From NCBI GenBank assembly GCA_035765415.1, contig DASTXR010000020.1, positions 1 through 64,000 of the forward strand: a DNA stretch of 64,000 nucleotides, given 5' to 3'. Under the pieces are notes generated by a model. The model saw only the letters and a list, made by a program, of their open reading frames with translations. It searched no databases and had not been told where the DNA came from. Of the stretch, positions 35,975 to 44,200 are shown one piece after another (within the stretch, counting starts at the first letter, position 1; the number at the start of each line of letters is the position of its first letter). This DNA comes from CADEED01 sp035765415. Lineage in GTDB: Bacteria > Pseudomonadota > Gammaproteobacteria > Steroidobacterales > Steroidobacteraceae. Made by a program: the position numbers and the translations under genes.

Positions 35975-36757
35975 CTACGGGCAATTCGATACCCATCTCT
36001 TGATGATTTCGCTGTACCTGCGGCTGGATTGGACGCAAAAGCCGTTGTCCAGCGTGAGCACGTAGTCGCCCGGCGCTGCCGTCTCCACCTGCTTGATGTG
36101 GCCAACGTTGACGATCGCCGAACGATGGACGCGTACGAACACTTCAGGATCGAGCCGCTCAAGCATGGAATGCATGGTTGCATGCACCAGGTGCCGGGAA
36201 GTGGCGGTATGCAGTTGCACATAGTTCTCTGCTGCTTCGATCCAGAGCACATCCTCCAGATCCACGAATCTGGTCTTGCCGGCGGAACGCACGGCGATGC
36301 GCTTGAGGGTTTTCCGCGGCGAAGCCAGGGTCTGCAGCAACGACACGATGCGTTCACTGTCGTTGCCTCGCCGCTGGCGATGTGACCGCGTGCGTTGGAG
36401 AGTTTCGGCAAAACGTTCCTCGGAGACCGGCTTGAGAAGATAGTCGAGTGCATTGATCTCGAATGCCTGGATGGCAAACCGATCGTGCGCCGTGACGAAG
36501 ACCACCTCCGGCATCGCGGCGGCGCCGACTTGCCGCACCACGTCGAATCCGTTCATCTCTGGCATCTGCACATCGAGAAAGACCACGTCGGGCCGCTCAC
36601 TGAGTATCAGCGATGCCGCCTCGTGACCGTTTCTCGCTTCGAAGATGGTGATTGCATCGGGCTCGCGCTCGAGCAGCGTCCGCAGGCTCGCCCGCGCGAA
36701 CGGCTCGTCGTCCACGATCAAGGCGCTCCACCGGGCTCGCTCTTCGGCGGATTTCAT
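35975..36757 (-). CDS. LytTR-family response regulator
   Basis: A 260-residue regulator starting at ATG 36757, which overlaps the kinase stop (ATGA). The receiver domain has LIVDDEPFAR, the phospho-acceptor Asp62 in VVFLDVQMPEMNG, FVTAHDRFA and DYLLKPVSEER. The LytTR domain at about residues 150-255 has RIAVRSAGKTRFVDLEDVLWIEAAENYVQLH and FVRVHRSAIVNVGHIKQV. It is the partner of the LytS-type kinase upstream and is a close architectural copy of the pair at the left end of the window. It converges with the molybdenum hydroxylase gene with only 7 nt between stops. Confidence 0.92.
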   Translation of the reverse strand: MKSAEERARWSALIVDDEPFARASLRTLLEREPDAITIFEARNGHEAASLILSERPDVVFLDVQMPEMNGFDVVRQVGAAAMPEVVFVTAHDRFAIQAFEINALDYLLKPVSEERFAETLQRTRSHRQRRGNDSERIVSLLQTLASPRKTLKRIAVRSAGKTRFVDLEDVLWIEAAENYVQLHTATSRHLVHATMHSMLERLDPEVFVRVHRSAIVNVGHIKQVETAAPGDYVLTLDNGFCVQSSRRYSEIIKRWVSNCP

Positions 36758-37995
36758 CGTGGCACGCTGTCCATTGACACTGCCAGTTCCGGGGTGGCAA
36801 CGATGCGCCGATAGGGCACGAACACTTCGACCACAGCGCCGGAGTCGGTGCATTCGATCCGCAACTCGCCCTCAGCACCGTACAACTGTTTCAACCGCGC
36901 CCTGAGGTTCGACAGGCCAAGGCCTCGTCCGGCCGGGGAGCCGGCGCGAGCGCCCGCGCCTGAATCGCGTACCGCGATGTGCAGCCGACTGCCGACGCGC
37001 GAAGCGCGGACGTCGATGGAACCGCCGGCAATGCGGCGACTGATTCCGTGCCGCACCGCATTCTCGGCGATCGGCTGCAGTCCCATGTGCGGAACGGCTG
37101 CATCCAGCACCTCCGGATCGGCTTCGATGCGCACCACCAGGCGATCGGAGAAGCGCATCTGCTCGATGGATAGATAGAGTCGCAGAAAAGTCAGCTCACG
37201 CTCCAGCGTGACTTCCTGTGCGTCCATATCGTCGAGAACGGCGCGCAGCAGGTCGCTGAAGCGCGACAAGGCGCGCTCCGCCTGCTGCACCTCCCCTGTC
37301 CGCACCATTCCCATGATTGCGTTCAGCGTGTTGAACAGGAAGTGCGGCTGGAGCTGCATCTTCAAAGCGCCCAGTTGCGCGGCGGTGACCTGCTCCCGGA
37401 GCTCCGAGGCATTCAACTCCAGGCGTAACGCGGCCTGCGCGCGTTCCTGAAACTTGTCGTAGTAGCGGACCGCCGTGTGAACGACGAGGACGAACCAGTA
37501 TGTGATCAATGCCTGGTGAAAGCCGAAGATCATCAGCACCTTGAACGTGTGGCCCACGCTTTGCGTCCACTCGTAACTCGGACCCCATCCCGCGGTCATG
37601 TGTGAATACACGACCGCTTCCAGCCCGGTCCTGACGACGCCGAAACACAGGCTGAAAAGGATGTGGATGGAAACTCGTCGCGCCCAGAAACGCTTCTCCA
37701 GCGGAAACACCGTGCCGAGCCACAGAACGACCAGCGTGAGCGCGGCGGAAAGCACGACGCGCATCGTCCAGAACCCGACCTCCATCCAAAGCCCTGGAAC
37801 GTTGAAAAAGATTCTGCGCGCGACGTCCTGCCCCATGAACATCATGCCGACGAAAATCCACGCGGCCAGCCAGATGGCGAAAGTCCGCAGGACCTGCAGG
37901 GCCACCGGACGATCCGGCAGGGCTTTCGAGTCGAAGGGCAGGAACGCGTCGTGCGCGAACGTGCTCACGTGCGCACCGTCGGTGACGCGCGGCAT
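36754..37995 (-). CDS. LytS-type sensor histidine kinase
   Basis: A 413-residue membrane kinase. About four hydrophobic segments lie in the first 175 residues (for example 33-54, 74-96, 108-130 and 151-173). A short coiled segment leads to the phospho-acceptor motif KMQLQPHFLFNTLNAIMGM with His218, then MGLQPIAENAVRHGISRR (N-box) and GRGLGLSNLRARLKQLYG (G-box). It should phosphorylate the LytTR regulator downstream, to which it is translationally coupled. No recognisable sensor domain is present, so sensing is likely by the membrane segments. Confidence 0.9.
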   Translation of the reverse strand: MPRVTDGAHVSTFAHDAFLPFDSKALPDRPVALQVLRTFAIWLAAWIFVGMMFMGQDVARRIFFNVPGLWMEVGFWTMRVVLSAALTLVVLWLGTVFPLEKRFWARRVSIHILFSLCFGVVRTGLEAVVYSHMTAGWGPSYEWTQSVGHTFKVLMIFGFHQALITYWFVLVVHTAVRYYDKFQERAQAALRLELNASELREQVTAAQLGALKMQLQPHFLFNTLNAIMGMVRTGEVQQAERALSRFSDLLRAVLDDMDAQEVTLERELTFLRLYLSIEQMRFSDRLVVRIEADPEVLDAAVPHMGLQPIAENAVRHGISRRIAGGSIDVRASRVGSRLHIAVRDSGAGARAGSPAGRGLGLSNLRARLKQLYGAEGELRIECTDSGAVVEVFVPYRRIVATPELAVSMDSVPR

Positions 37996-38330
37996 CGGCC
38001 ACTCCGCTCGCTGAGATCAATTTTTCGTGGCATGACCCGTGGTGTTCGCGGCATCTGCGGTTCGATCCTACTCCGCAGGATCGCGCCGCACCAGTTGTAG
38101 TGAGGCAGTTCAGAGGTTCGATGCCTGGTAGATAGATGGCGAATTCGCCGAACTGCCGCCGGCCATCGACATGGACGTCGATTTTCATCCATCGAAAGAC
38201 GAATTTCATCCCGCGAAGATGTTGCTTCATCCAATCACCATTGCCCGATCGCCGGGGCGCTGACAAAACTCCCGCCTGGTCGCGACCAGGTTCACCAACA
38301 CCAATGCGCCACATCATCGAGGAGAGTCTC
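37996..38330. other. Divergent intergenic region with inverted repeats, no gene seen
   Basis: These 335 bases separate the kinase and the lipoprotein gene. I see CGATCCT-N7-AGGATCG at 38063-38083, an 8-bp inverted pair GGCAGTTC (38104-38111) / GAACTGCC (38150-38157), and the 12-bp palindrome GGCGAATTCGCC at 38138-38149 lying between the latter arms. These could be regulator sites or a structured leader of the downstream gene. There is no convincing small ORF. Confidence 0.4.
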
Positions 38331-39869
38331 GTGCAAAAGATGAAAAGATCATTCGTTCAGCGGGACGCGCTGTTGTTAGTCGCGGTCCTCCTTCTACAGG
38401 GCTGCAAACCCGACACCACGCCCGACCCTTTCACCTTTGCCAGCCAGTCGAAGGTGCCTGCCGACACCCCGGTCGAGTCGGAGCCCGCAATCATTTCGGG
38501 GATCAATCTACCGGCGAAGCTGTCCATTACCGGAGGTGAGTATTCGATCGATGGGGATGCTTACCGTGACAGTCCCGGGGTGATCAGGAACGATCAGCAG
38601 GTCCGCATCAGAGTCCAGTCCTCCGGCGAGTCATCGGGCGAGGTTTCGGCAACGCTGACGATTGGAGGAGTCTCGGGCACTTTCACGGTAACGACCGTCA
38701 ACTTCAGTGGTCGCGTCGAAGCGGAGGCAGCGAGCCTGACCGGCGGCGCGAATACGGTGGCCGACGGTGCGGCTTCGAAAGGTAGAGCAGTCTTCGTGGG
38801 ATCCGCCGGTCGCGGTATTTCGATCGCCGAATCGCTGGACGCGAAAGCGCTGATTCTTGCCTACCGTGCGGATACTGCCGGAACGCTGGAGGCAAAAGTG
38901 AACGGCGCTCCCGCCGGGAAGTTCACATTGCGGCGTACAGCGGGCGCGTATGCAACATCCAGTCTCGTGGTCTCCGTTCATGCCGGGGACGTCATCGCCA
39001 TCGCAAGCCCGTCTGCCGCCGGCTCATCGGAAACCTATCTCGACTACGTGGCGTTTGCCGACAGCCCCTTCAAAGCGGTGTCGACGCTGGCTGCAACCGG
39101 CCTCGCGAATACGACTGACGGTCTCTCCGTCGACGCGAACGGCGACATCTATGTCTCGGGCGGTCCGGGTGGGCAGAATATTCTGCGTATAACGCCGGAA
39201 GGCCAAATGTCGACCTTCGCCGCGGGCTTCAATACCAATGGCTCGTACTTCGATTCGCACGGCAATCTCTTCGTGGCTAACTACGGGGAAAGCAGCGTGC
39301 GGAAGATAACGCCCGAGGGCGTCGTAACCACTTTCGCATCCTCGCTGGACGGGCCGGCAGGAATATGGGTGGACCCGGACGACAATGTTTTCGTCAGCCT
39401 CTTCGGCGCGAACTTTTCCGGTGTCGGCGCCACCGTGCTGAAGATCACTCCGGACGGCGTGGTCGCAACGTACGCCACGGGCGGTGGCCTGCAGGATGTC
39501 ATCGGCATCGTCGGCGACGAAAACGGCCGGATCTATGCCAGCAACTGGGCGGGTGGGTCGCTTTTCGACATCACGGATGGAAACGTAAATCTGCTGGCGG
39601 CGAACACCGGCCGCACGAACATGATCTGTTACAGCAACGGCTACATCTATATGCCGAGTCCAGCCGACGCGCTGGTACGTCGCGTCAGCCTCGAAGGAAC
39701 GGTGGAAACCTTCGTCGGAACCACCACGCGGCAGACCATCGACGGCCCGCTTGCCATTGCAGACTTCGAGCGGCCGAATTCCTGCGCCTTCACCCCGGAC
39801 GGCACGATCATGTATGTAATGGATCGCGATAACGGTCTGTTGCGCAAGATCGATTCCGGGATGCCGTAA
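38331..39869 (+). CDS. Lipoprotein with CBM-like and NHL/SMP-30-type beta-propeller domains
   Basis: A 512-residue lipoprotein. I prefer GTG 38331 because GGAG lies 7-8 nt upstream; ATG 38340 is the alternative. The lipobox is LLLQGCKP. Residues about 30-120 form a small beta-domain common in extracellular proteins (ISGINLPAKLSITGGEYSIDGDAY). Residues about 125-240 resemble a CBM6/35-like sandwich (RVEAEAASLTGGANTV, YLDYVAFAD). The C-terminal half is a propeller of repeats such as GLSVDANGDIYVSGGPGGQNILRITPEGQMSTFAAGF and GIWVDPDDNVFVSLFG. No catalytic motif stands out. It may be a sugar- or cell-surface-binding protein. A hairpin terminator follows. Confidence 0.75.
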   Translation: MQKMKRSFVQRDALLLVAVLLLQGCKPDTTPDPFTFASQSKVPADTPVESEPAIISGINLPAKLSITGGEYSIDGDAYRDSPGVIRNDQQVRIRVQSSGESSGEVSATLTIGGVSGTFTVTTVNFSGRVEAEAASLTGGANTVADGAASKGRAVFVGSAGRGISIAESLDAKALILAYRADTAGTLEAKVNGAPAGKFTLRRTAGAYATSSLVVSVHAGDVIAIASPSAAGSSETYLDYVAFADSPFKAVSTLAATGLANTTDGLSVDANGDIYVSGGPGGQNILRITPEGQMSTFAAGFNTNGSYFDSHGNLFVANYGESSVRKITPEGVVTTFASSLDGPAGIWVDPDDNVFVSLFGANFSGVGATVLKITPDGVVATYATGGGLQDVIGIVGDENGRIYASNWAGGSLFDITDGNVNLLAANTGRTNMICYSNGYIYMPSPADALVRRVSLEGTVETFVGTTTRQTIDGPLAIADFERPNSCAFTPDGTIMYVMDRDNGLLRKIDSGMP

Positions 39870-39888
39870 CCAGCGTCAAGTAGCTAGA

Positions 39889-39920
39889 GAGCCCCGGCGG
39901 AGCACCACCGGGGCTTTCTG
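39889..39920. terminator. Rho-independent terminator
   Basis: AGCCCCGG (39890-39897) pairs with CCGGGGCT (39908-39915) around a 10-nt loop, followed by TTCT. It lies 20 nt after the propeller lipoprotein stop and before the convergent poly-proline lipoprotein gene, so it may serve both strands. Confidence 0.8.
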
Positions 39921-39958
39921 GTCTGTTCGGCCTCGGCATGTCGACAGGTGACCGGAAT

Positions 39959-40702
39959 TCAGTCCGTCCAGACGTAGTTTGGAATCTCCGTGAGAGGCGT
40001 GCCCAGCCCGATCGTGATCTCGCGATGGGGCCTCAGTTCGATATTGGCCCAGTCGGTGTCCTCGATCCTGGTCGACGTGCCGTTGTCGGTGACATAGATC
40101 TCGACCGGCAAGCCGGTGATCCCGGCAACGTTCGTGTTGGTCAATGGCTGCCCCCAGATCTCGAACAGATCTCCCAGCGTGAAAACTCCTGGCGCCGCTG
40201 GCGTGACGTGAATCCTGCCCGACGAATCGTGCGTGTGGATGGCGAAGAAACAATGCGTCGGGGGCCGGGGAGAGGCGCCCAGATATAGCGGAATCTTCTG
40301 CGGCTCGTTGTTCACGAGAATCGACAAGTGCGCGCGAAACTCGAGAGCCTGCGGCGGGTTGATGACGCAGTTGAAGCGACCGATCGGCGCGCCATCGGTT
40401 TGCGGATTGGGCCAGCGATTTGTTCCAACCGCATGTCCGTCACTGAGGTCCACGATGGTCGTGGATAGCGGTGGTACAGCCGGCGGCGGCGGCGGTGGTG
40501 GCGGCGGCGGTGGCGGTGGTGGCGGTGGCGGTGGCGGGGGCGGCGGTGGCGGCGGAGCAATGGGTGGCGCCGGAACCGACGGCGGCGCGGCGCTCAAGTC
40601 GGCGCCCGGATTGATCTGATAACCGATATCACCACAGCCCGTGAGACCGATGAGCATCGCGGCGACTGTCGCGAGGCACCCCGCATTGTAAAAATGGCGC
40701 AT
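39959..40702 (-). CDS. Lipoprotein with 25-residue polyproline run, family unknown
   Basis: A 247-residue protein with a lipoprotein signal (LIGLTGCGD, Cys near residue 23). A Pro/Ala linker contains an unbroken run of 25 prolines at residues 50-74. The globular C-terminal domain contains FFAIHTHDSSGRIHV and GVFTLGDLFEIWGQPL, whose His/Asp pattern could bind metal, but I do not recognise the family. The linker would hold the domain away from the membrane or peptidoglycan and should require EF-P for translation. It is on the same strand as, and 137 nt downstream of, the thioesterase gene, so read-through from the polyketide operon is possible but unproven. Confidence 0.7.
   Translation of the reverse strand: MRHFYNAGCLATVAAMLIGLTGCGDIGYQINPGADLSAAPPSVPAPPIAPPPPPPPPPPPPPPPPPPPPPPPPPAVPPLSTTIVDLSDGHAVGTNRWPNPQTDGAPIGRFNCVINPPQALEFRAHLSILVNNEPQKIPLYLGASPRPPTHCFFAIHTHDSSGRIHVTPAAPGVFTLGDLFEIWGQPLTNTNVAGITGLPVEIYVTDNGTSTRIEDTDWANIELRPHREITIGLGTPLTEIPNYVWTD
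40481..40555. repeat. Trinucleotide tract (25 NGG units) encoding polyproline
   Basis: Twenty-five consecutive triplets of the form NGG on the plus strand are proline codons on the minus strand. CGG and TGG dominate, with one GGG, so the tract is imperfect. Such tracts are prone to length change by slippage, but each triplet unit keeps the frame. Confidence 0.9.
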
Positions 40703-40839
40703 GAAACTTCCACCAAAGTGTGGTGGCGACTACATCGTGTCGGAGTGCACGATGCGGTCGGACGTTGCGATGAAAGCCGTGCGGTAATACCCCGCGGTGC
40801 CGTAGGCGTCCACGAAGTCTCGTACCAGACCATCGTGCC

Positions 40840-41271
40840 TTAGTCGCGTACGAAGCTCTGTATCGCCTCATACAAATAGTCGGGCAGCAAGGAGACGCAA
40901 TGATTGGGGTCGGTCCATAAAGCCGTTTGCCGACCCCGGGCGAGCAGCTTGAGCTCTCCTTCGTCGTCGCCGTTCTCGCGCTCGCGATAATAGTCGAACG
41001 TCATGACGATGCCGGTTCGCATCAACTGGTCGAGTCCCATTCGAATGAGGATGCCATCGAAAGCGAAAGCCTCTTCATGGAAAACACAGGCAGACTCCCG
41101 AGTAATCATGCCGTAGCCGCGTTTGAATTCGGTCAGCACGCCGGGCGCGTAGTGGCGGATGAAATCTTCACGGCATTTTCCCTGCCAGAGAAAATAATTC
41201 GCGAAGTAGACATTGCCGACCACGTTGGTTTCCTGGAATCCAACATGCAGACGATATTCAAAGTGGCGCAT
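40840..41271 (-). CDS. Hotdog thioesterase of enediyne-PKS type (E10/TEBC-like)
   Basis: A 143-residue acyl-thioesterase of the 4HBT hotdog fold. The N-terminal segment FEYRLHVGFQETNVVGNVYFANYFLWQGKCRE closely follows the pattern I know from CalE7, SgcE10 and DynE7, which release the polyene from enediyne polyketide synthases. Asn16 and Arg34 are 18 residues apart, as are the catalytic Asn and Arg reported for CalE7, and no general-acid Asp/Glu of the ordinary type is evident at that site. It starts 9 nt after the polyketide synthase stop, as the usual PKSE-E10 pair does. Its probable job is hydrolysis of the nascent chain from the ACP. Confidence 0.87.
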   Translation of the reverse strand: MRHFEYRLHVGFQETNVVGNVYFANYFLWQGKCREDFIRHYAPGVLTEFKRGYGMITRESACVFHEEAFAFDGILIRMGLDQLMRTGIVMTFDYYRERENGDDEGELKLLARGRQTALWTDPNHCVSLLPDYLYEAIQSFVRD

Positions 41272-41280
41272 ATCACGCCC

Positions 41281-44200
41281 TCAAGTCGTAGCGACGAGCG
41301 CGGCCCGCTCGTGTAGATGGGCCAGCAGGGCCAAAGTGGGCGCATCGACGAACGAGCCGACAACCTTGCAGCGATAGCCGCGGATGCGCTCGATCAACTC
41401 GCCGGAGCTCCCGTAGACTTCCACGTCGTAAACGTACTCCTGGTCGCTGTGCTCGCGCTCGTGCGCAACTAGATAACCGTAGTCGCCGTGAGTCGTGAAG
41501 GTTTCCAACGAGTCGATTCCGATCGGCAAAATCCGATGTTGCGGAACGCAAACCTGGATGGAATGCAGATAGGCATCGCGCGCAGCCGCGCATCCCAGCA
41601 CTGGCCCGATGAGGCTGGATTCATCACCCGCCCCCGCGCCGTTGCCCACAGAGGAAAGCCGGATGCGCATGAGGCAGTGACGGGAGGAGACATCGTGCAA
41701 TGAAATCGCTCGCTGAAACATGGGGCCCTGAAAGAACAGCGAGCCGTACAACTGGTGCGCCAGCTCAACGGGCAGCGGCTCCGGCCAAACAGACGGACGC
41801 GTCTGCTGATGCGCTCGTGGCGCATTTCGCCACACACACTCGGCGGTGAACGACGCAGAATCGTAGCCAGTAAGACTGGATCGGATCTCCACCCGCGCTC
41901 GAAGGGTGCCATCCGCCGGATGCTCATCGATGCGCGCATAGATGCGCACAGCGCGCCCTTGCGGCGGCACGACAATCGGCCGCACGAAGGTCATGTTCTC
42001 CAAGGCAGGTGCTTGCGTGTCGTCCATGTAGACACGGGCGCATTTCTGCGCCACTTGCGCCATCGCCTCCATGCCCATCACCGCCGGAAACAGCAGCGCA
42101 CCGTTGAAATCATGGTCCGCCAGGTACGTGTCCCGGTCCGGATGCAACAGCACTTCGGCTACGCATTCCACGCCGGGCTGATAGCTCAGGATGTTCTCCA
42201 TGAAGCGTCCGGGCGGAACTTCGGCGTCGGCAAAGCGCAGGGTGGGCAAACCCTTCGCCTGCGCCATCACCACGAGCTCCGGAGTGCGCCACTCGAGTGA
42301 CATGAGATCGGCGAATCGCTGCGCTCCCTCATTGGGAGGAATCGCTTCGATGCCCTTTCGCTTCAACGCTGCGACGCTTCCAAGCCGCGCGCCCATGCCC
42401 ACGTCTTGCCATATGGAGAATGCAAACGCGCGGCAGTCGATGTGCGGATACCTTGCGCGCACGCGACCGACCTGTAGTGACGCCCAGGCATTGGAATATG
42501 CATAGTCGGAATTTCCGGGCATTCCCGACACACCGATGATCGACGAAAACACCGTCAATTCCCGCAATGCGTAAAGATTGAGCGCGCGAATCAGGTTGAC
42601 GAGCCCTAACATCTTTGGCCGCAGGACCGTCATGAAGGCCTCCGAGCTGAGTCCCTCCACGCGATGCGGCGCATTGACGCCGGCGCCGTGAATCACCGCG
42701 ACGATCGGCCCCAGTTCTTCCGTCACGCGCGCAATATTTTCCCGCACCCGGGCTGCATCCGTGACATCACACTGATAGTAGCGAGCTTCGATGTGCAGCC
42801 TGGCCAGCGTGTCGAGGGTACTGGCGATCTCATCCTTCGAACTTCCATAGGGCGCGGCGCTTCCCATCAGCGCCACCCTCATACGGCGCCGCATGCAAAG
42901 CGCCTTGACACATTCGGCGGTGATGCCCTTTGCCCCTCCAGTGACCAGGAGCACATCCTGCGAGGCAAACTCCAGAGACGGGGCGGGCTGCATCTGGTGC
43001 CGCAGAAGCGGCCGAAGCCGGGGCACCATGCGCTGCCCCGTGATGGTGTATGCGGCTTCGACAAAATCGCCTCCGCGCTCGAGTTCGTCCAATAGCAATC
43101 CGCCGATGATGTTCGGATCGACCGCAGGCTCAAGATCCATCACGCGCATTTCGATGCCGGGATTCTCTAACGACCAGCTCTTCATAAACGCGGAGCAGGC
43201 CGGCTGCTGACTCCACTGGCCCGGACCGGATCCGTGTCCGAGCTGCGTTCCACTGCGCATCACGACTGCGAAAAAGGACGGACCCGAGCTCGCGGCGTCC
43301 ACGCTGACACCGGAAAGCTTGCCGATGCTCCTCAGAAAGGTCTTTGCGGTTTCCAGCAGCCGGCCCGGCAAGCCCCAGAGGCTCGCTTCAACATCGCCCG
43401 CCGCCATATCCTCGATGTCCGCTTCGTCTTCCTGAGTCGGCGCCAGAAAAATGCAGCCGCGTAGCGCAACGGCATGCGCCGACCTTATTTGATCAAAGTC
43501 GACACGCTCCACGGTGAATCCACAGCTTTCGAGGTACTCGCGCAGCGGCTCGGCCACTGGATCCTCGCTACTTGCGACCAGCAGCACACAACCCGCGGTG
43601 AGCACTCGCTGTGACTCGCGGAGCCCCTCATGGACCATCGTCGTCTCGAATACACGAACCCAAGGCGTCGTGGAGTCCAACTGTGGTTCTTTGGCGCTGG
43701 AAACGTCCTGACCTTGCTGGCGATGCACGTCGACGATGCGCTCGGCGATCACGCCGAGTGGCAAAGGAAAAAGAGGGCTGAGGTCCGATCTAACACGAAT
43801 GCTTCCCATCGCCTCGGCAATCACTTCTGCCGCCTTGATGGAGTCGAGATTCAGGTCATCTTGCAACAGTGTGGTGCGATGAATGAGCTCTTCGGGATAG
43901 CCGAATCGCTCCCGGATAAAGCGCTGAATCTGCAGGAAGAGCCGATCGGCACTCCACACGCTCCCGGCGGTTTCCGCAGGTACGCTGGGGACGGCGGCGC
44001 GGGTCTGCACCGCCGGCGCCTCGGGCATGCCCAGGTCAACAGTAATGTCGGTTTTGAGGCGCAAATTCAGCGGCTCGACCGGCGTCTCGCAAGGAGACCC
44101 GATGAACTTTGGTTCGTATGGCAAACGAAACGTTCGGAAAAATCGATTTTCGAACAAGCGCTGCGGCATGATCGGCAAGCCGCTGACATAGAGGTAGCCC

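Noticed and set aside
38138..38149. GGCGAATTCGCC palindrome as a specific regulator site
   Set aside because: A 12-bp palindrome with a restriction-site core can occur by chance. It is recorded only as part of the intergenic region.
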